From: Glandiceps talaboti
Taxonomy: Eukaryota; Hemichordata; Enteropneusta; Spengelidae
Assembly: GCF_964340395.1 (NCBI RefSeq)
Contig: NC_135564.1
Location: forward strand, 5,666,361-5,730,360
DNA: 64,000 nt
Reading direction: 5' to 3'
The notes beneath the pieces are model-generated. The model was not told the origin of the DNA. It did not search any database and saw only the letters and a list, made by a program, of their open reading frames with translations. Of this stretch, positions 1-12,700 are shown in pieces (within the stretch, counting starts at the first letter, position 1; each line of letters starts with the position of its first letter). Both the position numbers and the translations under genes were made by a program.

Positions 1-1730
1 CCATTCTTGAGATTACTTATATTTTGTTCAAAAAGGTGGAAGATATTTTCTTCTTTCTCGTTATCAATTGGCATCGTGGACATCTGAATTGCACGAAGCT
101 TCTTTTGGAATTTATCTTTTATGTTCTTAGCTGTCTTTGTCCTGATATTATTCCACTGGATATCAGTGTCTTTGTAAATCACAGAATGAAAATTCACTGT
201 AGTGTTGAGGAATCTTCCTACAGGTTCCATGTGGTAAACTTCCTCTCTAGTCTTAATTACTCCATCAAATACACCATCTATAATATGTCCATGAACAACA
301 GAAGTTTTGGGTTCATCTGAAATGAAAAATGTACAGTATAAATGTTATCTAAACATAGATACCACAAAGTTTTAAAATGGCCATATGGATGAAAACTGGG
401 ATTTAGTTTATATTTTTTAATTCAACTTTACTGATTTCCTACTTGAAAAACCCCAATGTGAAATAGCATATATACCAAGTTTGTGTTTTTAGTTCAATAA
501 ATAACAACTCACCTTGCAAAATCCCTTTAAAAACATTAGCAGACTCATGGTCTATTGGTTTAGACCGGACTTTATCTTTACCAATGATGGACAATATTGC
601 TTCAGGGTGGAACATTTGTCTATTCCGACATAAACTTAATTTAAAATTCCTGAAAGTGAAAAAAGAAAAAAGAAACTGTATTGATCCTCAAGATCATGAT
701 GTGTTTACATTTGGTCTAATAATACTGGTACTATGAATCATGTAATATTTATTCTAATGTTCCTAATTTCAGCCATAAACAATAATTTTTACTTGCATAC
801 ATCCTTATGGTGTTGCCAGTTGTGTATTTATATTTAAAATATATTGATCAGATTTGAGAAACGGTCAGGTAATGACAAACATAGAAATAAATACAAGGAT
901 TTCCTTATATTTTTCTTCATGTTAAGTCTTTATCCTCCAGGCCTACAGACTTAATACAAATATCTCCATCTTTATACCTACAACATTAATTACATTGAAA
1001 GAAAAAATTTGATATCTCACCTGTTGAATGCACTGAAATTTATTCTAACAATAAAATCTCCATCTGGTTCTGAATCTCGTCTTTGTCTTGAAGTTTCATA
1101 GTTTGGAATTTTGATAGTTTCATAATTCAATGGTTCATAATTTGAAATATGAGGGTGAATAGGTATCTCAGTTGTTTTATCTAGAAAGAAATAATGAAGA
1201 CCACATATACAAGTGTATATAACTGCCACTTTCTTTAATATTGTTTCTGCATATCAAATGATACAATATGTATATGCTTTCTATAGTAATAACAAATCTT
1301 TCAATCACAGTCCCTCTATATAGATGGACTGTGATTACATATAAAACCAAGTCAGCTAGTCCTCCACTACAATAATGAAGTTTGGTCAAAATTATTTTCA
1401 ATACAAGAAGTAGACCAAACAAACACATGTTCTGTCTGTATCACGTAACACTCTAGATAGTTCATCGAGACAATTGTCAGAATCGACTCCCGACTATCCC
1501 AGTAGCCGTCTGCAGGCAGGTTTTACAGTACATTCTACCATTATAATTAGTGACTAATGCATGATCCATGGTTCTAACCCTTCCCTCGTGAGGATGGCGT
1601 CTGTCACCACATCCTTACAAGTTTTCTGAAACGATTTAAGTCCGTACATACCTTTCAATAATGTGACAAGGCCATCTAACTTGTGGGGCTGCAGACCAAA
1701 TATGAGTACTGTTAATAAAACGAAAAGCAT
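1..1730 (-). CDS. ADAM10: ADAM10-like metalloprotease, N-terminal part (signal peptide and prodomain), 3' partial
   Basis: Coding exons on the minus strand are 1652-1730, 1021-1180, 513-649 and 1-316 (continuing off the left edge). All joins are GT-AG and in phase, giving about 230 residues. The chosen ATG (1728-1730) starts a hydrophobic signal peptide (MLFVLLTVLIFGL). In-frame codons continue upstream to 1787 but would place the hydrophobic stretch internally. Residues 38-46 (ISNYEPLNY) and the basic site RQRR at 58-61 match the order seen in ADAM10, whose prodomain has a proprotein-convertase site here. Exon 4 carries the block VHGHIIDGVFDGVIKTR followed by MEPVGRF and FHSVIYKDTDI, a strong ADAM10 prodomain signature. 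ADAM10 is a type I membrane sheddase (Notch and many other ectodomains). The catalytic, disintegrin and transmembrane parts must lie left of the window. ADAM17 is less likely because of the YEPLNY/RQRR arrangement. Confidence 0.85.
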
Positions 1731-2249
1731 ATTGTCTTCTCTGATTATCGACTCAAAACAGCAGACGATGATCGTGATGCGTGACACACAGACCCCTCGC
1801 TAATAGTGGTATTTACGTTGTCATTCAGATCTCCATCAGTTTGGAACGTTGGTCTGTTTTTCAATCATATCGTAGAACAAAATTTACCACGTAAAATCTG
1901 TCGAGTTGAGGCATTTGCAAGTACTATCGTCCACACAATACACCTGGGAAAAGACAGTTTTGAACTACCGCTACAAAATCTTGCCTGTTTATTACGCATG
2001 CGCAGTCGATAAAAAGTTTAAAACCCACAATTCAGTGCGTCTCTAGAACTTCAATAAATAATTATACCTTTCCTCCATTTCATGTCCTTGTTATTTAAAC
2101 ACTTCTAAATTGAAAGTGATAGTTTTGTCAAAACGTCTACTAGGCAAAGAGAAATAAAATAATGTGATCTACATGTATCTTTACCCTCATTTTCTCTCTT
2201 TGTACATTGTAAAGAAGTCATTGTTACTCTTAGATAAGTGATTATATAT

Positions 2250-2445
2250 ATATATAGTTTTGGTAGGTCTGGAACTCTTTCTTGGTTGTAACAACTGTCT
2301 GATGATCGCACTATGCGTGAAACTCTGAGTTACAACAAAGGAAGAGTTCCAGAACTACCAAAACTATTGCGCTCTGCCACTGCGGTATAGAGCACTGTCT
2401 TAGAAGATTGATACTCACCGAGTATATATATATATATATATACAT
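2250..2445 (+). repeat. Hairpin repeat with hammerhead-like core and (TA)n tail, copy 1
   Basis: Arms at 2257-2281 and 2340-2365 are inverted copies (GGTAGGTCTGGAACTC against the complement of GAGTTCCAGAACTACC). Between them lies CTGATGA (2299-2305), a possible stem CGCA/TGCG, and GAAAC (2319-2323), the order of a hammerhead ribozyme core. The segment after the hairpin (about 2365-2425, ending in CACCGAG and TA repeats) recurs at 55871-55938, and the core plus a related tail recurs near 42473. Hammerhead motifs are known in Penelope-like retroelements and retrozymes; assignment to either is inference. Confidence 0.5.
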
Positions 2446-2597
2446 ACGAGTAATACTTAACACAATGTCATTAACACTGACAATTTACGTAGTGGATTTT
2501 TAACATCAGATATACATGATGGGATTGCAATACACACAAGAATAACTCATTTTGAGCAACTTCTTGTCCATGTATGCATTATGGACAGAGCTGCATA

Positions 2598-2848
2598 AGG
2601 CCTAAAAAATAGTTGTTTGGTTTCAGTTACTCGACCCCACCTAGCTTTACACTGCGGACCCTAAAATTTTTATGTGTGTATTTGAGAACAAAAATAATAA
2701 AATCGCAAAAATTGTGAAGTCTCACGAGAAATAGTAAACTGCCATCAACTTCAAAAAACTATATAAAACTGTTATTCCAATCTATAATGGCTGTACATCT
2801 GATAGAAGAAATAAACATTTGGAAAACAATGGAAAACTTGAACTAGAC

Positions 2849-2916
<68 letters not shown>

Positions 2917-3011
2917 ACACAAAATATAATAAAATAAAATAAAAAATCTACCTACCCCACCTATTCTAAAATTGAGTGTTATCAGAACCACACATTTTTT
3001 TTATTAGGCCT
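2598..3011. mobile_element. Terminal-inverted-repeat element (family D), copy 1, containing an (AC)n run
   Basis: The left end AGGCCTAAAAAATAGTTG and the right end (complement of TTTTTATTAGGCCT) form inverted ends. The internal end sequences (CCACCTATTCTAAAATTGAG, and TGTGAAGTCTCACGAG) recur in opposite orientation in the copy at 30270-30528. There is no coding capacity, as expected of a non-autonomous MITE-like element. An (AC)n microsatellite (2851-2930) has expanded inside it. Confidence 0.6.
2851..2930. repeat. (AC)n microsatellite
   Basis: About 40 dinucleotide units, lying inside the family D element. Confidence 0.95.
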
Positions 3012-3591
3012 GATCATGTGTGCAGTTTGAATATATGGAATTCTGTGGTCATCCTGTCTTCTTACTATGAAACTCTGCAGCTAACAGGGTGAAATTGTTC
3101 AGTTTGAAGTGTCCTTATAACAATACATATATTCATTAACAAAGTGTGATGAGCACTGGTATACAGTAGCTCTGGATAGCCTTCAACACATCCCCTGAGT
3201 GGGTTGAAGACATGTCGGAAACCTTGAAGCATATATTTCCAGAGCTATGGTATGTGCAGAACAAACACACCTATTATATTAAAGCAAGGAACCATGTCTA
3301 CACATTCTAGGGTCAAAGGTCACATGTCAGGTATTTTATTCCTGTTTTTGTTCAAATTCTACTTTTGTGTATTCACTATAACAATGGAAGTATACGGTGA
3401 ATTCCCACGCTACAACCAGTTTAAGGTGCACCAACAAATCATTGATCTCTGAGGTCTTTTTCAGTCTGGTTAAGATACATCAATATTCCTGTACATGTAC
3501 CACCTGTTTATTTTTTTTAAAGTTCATTTTCTTTTCTAATCGCTTCCTCGTCCATTTTATTTTTGCGTTTCACATCATAAAACAATGCACT

Positions 3592-3727
3592 TACATACAT
3601 ACATGCATGCATGCATGCATGCATGCGTGCGTGCATACATGCATGCATACATACATACATACATACATACATACATACATACATACATACATACATACAT
3701 ACACACATACATACACACATACATATA
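3592..3727. repeat. (ACAT)n / (GCAT)n microsatellite
   Basis: Tetranucleotide array; open frames through it (Tyr-Ile-His-Thr repeats and their antisense) are artefacts. Confidence 0.95.
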
Positions 3728-4102
3728 CAGGTGTAAGTACAATAGTTTGGATTGGAAAAACTTTTATGAATTTCATTTAAAAAACAAAACAAAATAAAAC
3801 AAATCATGTACAAATTTTTGTACAAACATGCGTATTTCACAAACAAGTCAAATTGGAAACGTGTTGTATACGTGTACATGTACTTTTTAACTTGCTTATA
3901 TAAAAGAATACTTAATATCTATACTTATTGAAAACCGGTATATCAAATAAACCCAAGATATGTATGTTAAAAAGTTTGGTATATGTTTCATTTCTATGTT
4001 AACAAATGAATTAAGACAAAAAGTTCAAAAATCTGAAATTCACCCCAGTCCTTGGTAACCTATCTGCTGGATCTGTGACAACACTATAACTCCATCACCA
4101 TC

Positions 4103-4169
4103 CATGAATGAATGAATGAATGAATGAATGAATGAATGAATGAATGAATGAATGAATGAATGAATGAAT
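4103..4169. repeat. (TGAA)n microsatellite
   Basis: About 16 tetranucleotide units; the same motif forms an array at 22268-22313. Confidence 0.95.
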
Positions 4170-5094
4170 ACAGTGATAATAAATCCAGTGAGCTCTGAGT
4201 GTATATTAGATGCGATCAATGCACAGGTAAAATGAATGAGTACAGTGGTCACATAGATTCATTCAGTTTTGAGTGTATGTTAGGGATGATCACGGCACTG
4301 GTCTAAGATGTATGTCGGTCATCTCCCATTTTTTCACAAGATGTTTAAGGCAGTAACATCCTCTGCAGTTCAGTATGTTTGCTACTTTTCATGTAATTTT
4401 GCATAAATTTAAAGCTGGACTGTTATTTTCAGTTTATCATGAAGGCACTTAGAAATTACAAGAGGATTAAGTGCCTGTATTACTTTGTTACAGAGAAAAC
4501 ACATAATTGGGAGACACAAATTAGGCACATAATTCTATAGGTTAAACTGTGTGGTATTAGCCATTTCTTGTGAAGTTTAACACCTGTGTTCCTAGTTCTT
4601 GTTAATTATTATGTGACCAGATGTTAACATCACTCACTAAGTCAGTGAGTGGTGTTGATTCTCAGCATAGTAATTAACACCTGTGTTCTAGTTCATGTTA
4701 GTTACTTCAGTCTGCTGCTGAAGTCCTTAGTGAGAGGATGAAAGCTTCAGGTACAGCTTACCAAGACTGGTTGCGTTGGAAATTGAAAAGTTTCAAATTA
4801 GGCACATGTTAACCCTGTTTTAGAGACATTGTAAACAGACACACATATACTAGCAGTAGGTATATTTTTTTGTCAACCAACAATCTAGATTAAAAGATTC
4901 ATCATTGCAGATACTTTTTTGTTGTAACTGCTTATACCTACATGACATCTCTACTGTACAGAGTTCTGGATGTACAAAGTCAATCAAGGTATACTTTCAT
5001 TAGAGATAAAGTAACCATGTCATGCACTGATGGCGAGTTCTGATCTTTATCAGTATATACTTGTAGGGTATACATAATAATTCGATTGATAGGT

Positions 5095-5450
5095 TTATCT
5101 GAAAAACAAAGCCATGTCACATGTATTCTAAACACATGTTGTAGCCTGGTCTCCATGATCCTAGAATCATGGGGTGTTTATTAGAGAAACACAGCTATGT
5201 ACCACATGTTGTAGCCCAGTCTCCATGATCTAGAACCATAGGATATTTATTAGAGAAACAAAGCCATGTGACACATGTTGTAGACTGAGCTCTATTTTGT
5301 AGAAGCATGGGCTGTTTATAAGAGAAACACAGCGGTGTGGCATATGGTATATTCTGATCTCTTTTGTGTACGATCATGGTGTGTACAGAATAAATCAATT
5401 CATGTGAAAAACAACCAAGTGACACATGTTGTAGTCTAATCTCTATTGTG
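5095..5450. repeat. Degenerate tandem repeat, about 62 bp unit, 5 copies
   Basis: Each unit contains an ACACATGTTGTAG-like block, then TCTCCATGAT or a variant, then TTTATTAGAGAAACA. Units have diverged by substitutions and small indels. Confidence 0.75.
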
Positions 5451-8400
5451 TTGATACAATGGCAGAATAGATCACTGTATACTTTGATGCCAGAAAATAG
5501 GCTTTATTATGACATACAAAAAAGTTTGATTTAACAACACATAAATATTTAGAGTTACAGACAGCAAAAAATAATGAACCACATACACAAAGAATTTACA
5601 ATAATTTCTTAATTATTTGACCTCTACATAAATGTAGTTGATCATTTTTTACCATCTAGAAGTACTGACATGAAAATAGTTCAAACCTCATCTAATGTCA
5701 TGGTTAGAAAAAAAGTATGATTAATGATATCTGAATGCTGTATAAATGTATTGATATCAAATATACCAATGTACAGATACTGGGTAAAACTTTCACAATG
5801 TTCAAGGCCTGGCATAAATAGCTATTCTAAACTCAACTTTGCATCAATGCTAAATATGCCAGTGTACATAGATAGTATGAAAGCTTTCTCAATCGTCAGG
5901 CAAGCTGTGTCTCCCCTTCTAAACTCAATTTTGTGGTATACGTTAAGAAATCCTGGAAGCTATTTTCACTGTGTTGTTGCCTGTTGTTTTTACAAAGACA
6001 ACATCCATATGCAAACATGATTATTGAGCCTTTCTATCCAAATGTGTTTTGATGTATAGAGTGTCAACAGATTACAATAAATTAGATGTAATCTTCAAAC
6101 CCTTGCAAGATATCCCCCAAATGGCTGAACACATGTCAAGTGCAGTAGAGCTGTTTAATACAAGATTTCAAACTAAGTAAGTTACTGAGGTGGTATTGTA
6201 TAACTCTACTAAATAACAATTCTATGGAAGTCAATAGCAGTAATCAATACATATGTACTAAAATAAGTCTGATTGACTTTCCCTTAATATGTGTACTCCT
6301 CTGATGAAAACTGTCCATGTACATATACATATACAGCCAATAAGCTGACCACACACATTCTACTGTAACATGGTGCAAGACCAAATATTCAAAATTACCA
6401 ACAAGAATGGTATCAAATACATTGAGATGCCAAGGTGTATTTTTCACATAATTTATCATCATAGGAGTAAATTGGGCTAGCGTTTGATGCATTAGTTTTT
6501 GACAATTGTATAAATTGTGTATATATATTTTTTTCCAAGTGATCTGCAATTATTTCTTGTACAGGTAATAAAAATCAATCAATCAATCAATCAATTTAAT
6601 TCTAAAGTGTCATATTCTTGTTGAATTTCACAACGAAAGCTAAACCTCTCACATGGCCCTAACTGGCTATGCTAAAATTGTGTTTGTTCAAATACTTTGA
6701 AAAGCAAGATCATACATGTAGTCTAAGCCCCTAGTATGGTGTGCCCTCCTTGGTTACATTAGACCACATACATTCCTAGTTTGTGATTAGACTAACCACT
6801 CAATGCACAAAGTGAACTAGCTGCTTGAACAAAGTAACTTAAAAATTGACGATTTAGATAAGACTGCAACGATGTGAGAGTCCATGGAAAATATTTGGCA
6901 AGATTGAAGATAATTAAACATGAGCTATATACCTGCAGTACTGATAAACAGAATGAGCAGAGCATATGGAGTTTTCCTAACCCCAAAATATTTCAAATAT
7001 CAAACAAGAGACAGACAGATATTAAGATTTAGGTTTTTTCCCAGCTGCAAGATACGATGAGTTGTGTTGCCCTAGCAGCCACTACTTGCTAAAGAGAAAG
7101 CCATTGTTGGCAGAACAATACAATGCATCTTACAGTCTAGGTTCGCTTAAAGAAAAAGTTCAGAAAAGATAGAGAGACTGTAGTCACTATGACATCATTT
7201 CCAGCAGAGCTTTCCCACAAAGCCTTGCAGGAAATCCCCATAATGACAGTACAGTGCAGAAGGACTTCTTTCATACAAGTTTTCAAAGTTAAATAAGTTA
7301 CTAAGGTGATATTTTATCACCCAAAATTTTTATGCCAGTTGCTAGCATTAATCAATACAAGTGTACTATTACTACTAAGGGAAGAAATAAGTCTGACTGA
7401 ACTTTCTTTAATGTCTGTGCTTGTATGTATGTTTATGTCCACTATTAATAGTCACCCAAGAAGCATACACCTACAGGTACTGGGACCTAAACTTTGTGAA
7501 CTCTAAACTGGTCTTCATACCCGCTTGGCTATTTAGAATGCAGCCCTTTAATTACCATTCTTATAAAAGTGAAACACTTATCACATTAACATATAATATT
7601 TTTTATTATCAAATTTCACAATTTGAAAAGTTTGTCATAACTTCTGTGTACATATTATCTACAGTAAAATGACAAAATACAGAATACACTTTACCCTGGG
7701 TTTTTTTTTTTACACAATCTAGACACAGGCTTTCATGGCTGAGACAGATATACAAATTACAAATAACACCTATAAACATACACTAGTAATGGCAGACTGA
7801 AAGATTTGTCAAGTTGACACTCTCGTTAACCACCTGCTAAGCATATTTGTAACGAGTGGTGTGCACCCAACGAATCTTAAAGTCTCTTTTACAGCTAAAA
7901 TTAAGAAATTTCCTTGCATGAAAATACTTTTTTTTCTCTCTTTTAGATTTCTTGACACATAGGCAATAGAAGAAAATTGAAGAGAACTACACTACTATGA
8001 TAATGTCAAGAAAAATAAGTGCAGGGATGATGTACAATAGAGCAACAGAGCTAGCATGTGTGCTAGGCTAGTCAGAGCGCCCTCTAGTGGTACATTGAGA
8101 TCCCAATGGTTAATGGAGGGACTTGATCAGTACGGAAGAGAACAAATGAAGGAGAAACAAGCCTGCTTTTTGACATTACCTAAACAGTTTCAGGCATAAC
8201 TCAGAAATTAAGAAACAGTCCAAAATAGGCCAACTACAATAACTGGAGTATCACCCAACATGTAGAAATCATGTGCAGTTCAACATGTACATAACAATAT
8301 ATGTACATTGACAAATGATTCACACTTCACTTGAAATTAATTTTGCTTTTTTCTAGGATTTCCTACATTTTCACAAAAAAGAGGATCCAGATAAAAAATA

Positions 8401-8780
8401 TTTCTCATTAGATTGGCATTGTATGCATCTTTACATTGAGTTCAAATCAAAAGCTCATAAATGTAAAACAGCAAAATTCTGTTTCCATCAAAAATATAAC
8501 TTTTGAAAGGTGAAATACTCTAAAGAACATTATCATCAAGAACAAGTCCACCAATAGATAGTAGACTTATAAAAATTCCACTTTAAATATTTACTATTCG
8601 AAATGGGTTGTTATGGAAAAAGTTATTACACATCAGAATCACTATACGTACACATCTTGCTTTTTTTTGTTGCTTTTTTTTTGCTAAATCAGAGAAAGCT
8701 TGTCAGTAAGATTGCGCAATATATCCAAACTTAGTCTAAACTCCTTTTACTGCTCTGTTCCAAGAATCATGGTGTTTTTG

Positions 8781-9215
8781 TTAAAGGAAAACAAGACTCC
8801 AGTATGTAAAGGTATTTTTTTATAAACTTTGGGATCTGGAGAAACAATTCATTATTTCACATTACATAATTATGTGCGATTGCAAAGAAACACCAAACTC
8901 AATTTCACCTCTAACTTTTTCACACTGGTCTACCCTTGCATCATGGGACTTCACAGACATGCATATTTATTAGACGCACACTGAATATTCATGACTAATA
9001 TGTGCTGTTACCTTTAAACAAATAGTCATGAATATTCAGAGTTTATCTAATGTCTGCTAAGTCCCATGATGCAAAGGTGGATCTGTGTTGTGAAATAAGA
9101 TTTCAATTTGTGATTCTTGGCAATGGCACAAATTTATGTGATGTGAAATCATGAAATGACTAAACCTAAAGTATATGAAAATACAGCTATTTCCTAGAGT
9201 GGCATTCCCCTTTAA
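8781..9215. mobile_element. Foldback element (family A), copy 2
   Basis: Two long, diverged arms in inverted orientation meet near 8990-9020. Both arms carry TTGCATCATGGGACTT or its complement and a TTAAAGG...-type outer end. The outer block (AAATGACT...GGCATTCCCCTTTAA) is shared with the elements at 60882-61352 and 32519-32684. It has no coding potential, consistent with a MITE-like foldback transposon. Confidence 0.65.
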
Positions 9216-9707
9216 GAGTTGTAAGTAACTAAAATCCACTAAATTTCTACAGGTATTTCACAGAGGTTACCCATCCAAATTATGGTATTGGGCAGTGCTT
9301 TTGTTAATGGTTAAGGTAGGTCATATCTACGCAAGTTAATTCCCTGGTTACTTTGCAAGGTTTCCCAAAAACAAAACTATCGCAAATTTTATGGGAAACT
9401 ATGCTAGTTTTACCTGACTGCCTGAGTTACCAAATCTCAACAAAAACACTGCAAGCTGTGAAAACCAATGCAGGTTTTAGCAAAAACACTGAACAAGGAG
9501 AGGAATATAGTGTAGTTAGTCTGGCTCCTATGTTGTCATACGGAAGTACACAATGAAGAAATGAACCATCCTGTACTGAGCACAGGTGGCCACATTAACT
9601 GAAACTACACAGCATAAAATGGTTTCGATTCTAGAATTTTTGGAGTTTCCATTTTCAGCAAGCAGACACTTTATAAAAATAGCACTGATATACTTTTGAA
9701 CGCTGGG

Positions 9708-12700
9708 TTAGATTTTACCAGATGTAGGCCTCTTCTCTGTGAAAAAGCTTCTTAAAACAATGATTTGTCCAACAGACACTACAAAGATAACAACTGCTTC
9801 TCCTATTGACCAATACTGTACACGTTCATTCATGTGTTCAGCTCGAATTCGACTTTTTGCTTCACGTAATCTGAAATGGGTTTGGTAGTCGAGGATAACT
9901 TTCAAGCCTTCGTGAATAGTCACACACGATGTCTCCATCTGGAAAATCATAAACATGGGTTATCATTAGCATTGTCACTGTGTCTGTGTCTGTGTCTGTG
10001 TCTGTGTCATGTGTAATCGTGACTGCAAGTACTGCCTGTTTCATCGCATTTACTGGTACTGTTTGATACAACCACACAGAAACCAATAAGAAACTGCACA
10101 TATAGTCTAACATGCTATACTTTGAGATAGTACAATTAAATCTTGGGACATTTTGTCTAAATGAAATGAACCAATTTGTCACCACACAGACATCAAATAC
10201 AGACGTAGACATCAAAAACATTGGCGTCTGCATGTCTGTATCCAGATGCAGTACATTAATCAGTTTATTTCATTTTAACAAAATGTACCAAGAGATTGGA
10301 ACTAGCTATCTTGCAGTGTAGGATGTACAGTTTGTTATTGGTTGCTGAATGGTTGTATCAAACAGAGTCAGAGAACGATAACATGACATGGGTGGTATGT
10401 ACATTGTATACTGTGTGTATGTTGTAAGTTTTTACAATATTTATTCTTCTCTAGTGCAAGGCCCAAAACATTATTGCATACTTGTTTGCAAACGGGCATG
10501 TAATTGTTGCATATAAATAATGTGAGCTCAAAGTTATATTTTTTCGGAACTTGCTGTTTTATATAAAATAATAGCAGAACCAATGATATGGCTACACTGC
10601 ATATTTGCACTCATCCTTGCAGTGCTTTCTGCTGCACTGTCACTCACTTTGCTCCTTGTGAAGTATGACAGCAGAGAACACCATAATCAATTGTACAAAT
10701 ACAAATGTATATGTATGCCGGGTATACAACGCTGACACTCGCACATCATGGGGTTATGTCCTTGTACATGTACTAGTATTTGAACAATTTCTTACCGATG
10801 TCATTGCAGTGGCATGGTGTCCCATGTCTTTTAACAAAGGTTCTTCATCCCCAGCCATAAAATCAAAATACACAGTTTTATGTGCAAATGTGGAAAACTC
10901 ATTACTAAAACAAAATTTAAAGACTCCTTGTCTATCTGTGGTCCATGTAAAACTATCATATTGTTTCTTGGTTTCTTTGTATAAAATAGCTCCATGTGGA
11001 CCATCAATTTGTACATCTACATCATATCTACCACCAGTAACAACCTGAAAAGAGAACAGAAGGCAATCAGTCATTAATTACATGTAAATAGTCATTTTGT
11101 GGAGTTATGGTGGTTGAATGGTTAGCATGGCTGGTTTGTTGCTGCCATTTTATTTGTGAACAGCTAAAGGTTTTAGGCAAGACAGGACCCTCCACTCTCT
11201 GCCTCAGTCAACCGATATTTAAAATTGCGGACCTGGTACATGTATATATTATTATATAGGATACATGTATGTGACTGATTTTAATGTTATACATGTATAG
11301 GCTACTTTGCACTGTATGCTCCCAAAGACATGGGGAAATATAAAGGGCCTACATGTACAGCTATAGGTTACATACATGTATATACAATGTATAGGTTATG
11401 TGAAGTTATAGGTGTGTGTGCCATGACATGTACACTTGTAGAGGCTACTTTGTATAGTATGATCCTAGGACATGGGGTGGGGTGGGTGGGTGGGTGTAAA
11501 GAGCATGTGTAGATATACATGTAGGTCTGTACAGGACAATAATTGTAAATACCTGCTAAGCAGCTATGGTACTTTACTCAGCAGAGGATCAAAATAGAAC
11601 AAGGTGGTCGACTTATTCTCGTACATGTATGTACCTAAAATACATATATGTGTAGTACATGGTGTTAAAAAAAAGTTATGATACAAGTACATGTACATTG
11701 TAGTTATTTTTAGGATGCATTTAAGTGGTAACATCCTATTTCAAGTATCAAGAATTGATAATGAGCAGTGTGAGAAAGCACTACATCATGTATATAACAA
11801 AATTATATTATTACTCTATGAATTGTAACTTTGTAATTTTTGTACAGGATAGTTCAATTGTGATGGGTACAGGTATATATATGTACATGTATGCCATGGC
11901 ATACTGTAAACTATCTAGCATTGCAAACTAATATTTCAGTTGCATTAGCTAATGTACATGTATATGTAGTCTATACCATGGTATACACAAAAAACCTATA
12001 CATGTACATGTATATGGTTGCCACTCTGAATTTTTGAAATACAATACTTGTTACAACAAGTTTCAGTTGTTGGAACATGAAAAAATACTCCAAACATATC
12101 TGAAATTTACCTAGTGAATCAAACATGCAATATAATTCCATATAATTCATTCACATTAATTTTGGCAAACATTTACCAAATTTAAAACAATTGACAATTG
12201 GAAAATCAGATTTCATTAAAAAGGTCAAATTGTGGTTTAGTAAATGATGACTTGTGTACATGTACACACTTGTACAATAAATGACTACATCGTTTTCATG
12301 CCATCCCCACAATAGTCAGTAGCACACCTACATGTATACATGTACATGTATATACATATATTGCAGTATTACCATACTAATAAAGTATATGTACCTAGGC
12401 TAACATGTCGTACTGCTGCCATATTTGACACATCAATTATTGATAACTGGGATATTACCTGGAACAATCTCACCAATAACATTGTCTGTGCTCCTTTTAT
12501 TGGAATCTCAAAACAGAAGTGTCACAAATCAACAGTCTGCACCCTTTACTAGTGCTGCCCACCACAGGCAACAACAATCACAACTTGGCGTGATACTTAT
12601 TAGTACCAGGTAGTATTACCAAATCAACAGAAAACAGAAAGGGTTGTGTTATCTTACTAGTTATACTACTCAGAAGCTTACAGAGAATAAATGTACAAGT

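Larger units (their letters stand above)
1731..9707. other. Intergenic region with repeats, no gene seen
   Basis: This stretch separates the start of the ADAM10-like gene from the stop codon of the TMED gene, so it should hold the ADAM10-like promoter at its left end and the TMED 3' UTR at its right end. Open frames here are short, lack splice-consistent neighbours and resemble nothing I know. It does hold a hairpin repeat (2250-2445), a transposon-like element (2598-3011), microsatellites, a 62-bp tandem repeat (5095-5450) and a foldback element (8781-9215), all listed separately. Confidence 0.6.

Noticed and set aside
24-320. 98-codon plus-strand ORF at the left edge
   Set aside because: It is the antisense of the ADAM10-like prodomain exon, whose translation and splice sites are convincing.
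1731-1787. Nineteen-codon N-terminal extension of the ADAM10-like ORF
   Set aside because: It would put the signal peptide hydrophobic core internal; the ATG at 1730 gives a normal signal peptide. A longer form cannot be fully excluded.
3397-3879. Tyr/His/Thr- and Cys/Met/Val-rich ORFs
   Set aside because: They are translations of a tetranucleotide microsatellite on both strands; the same applies near 23679-23993, 42313-42782 and 48968-49253.
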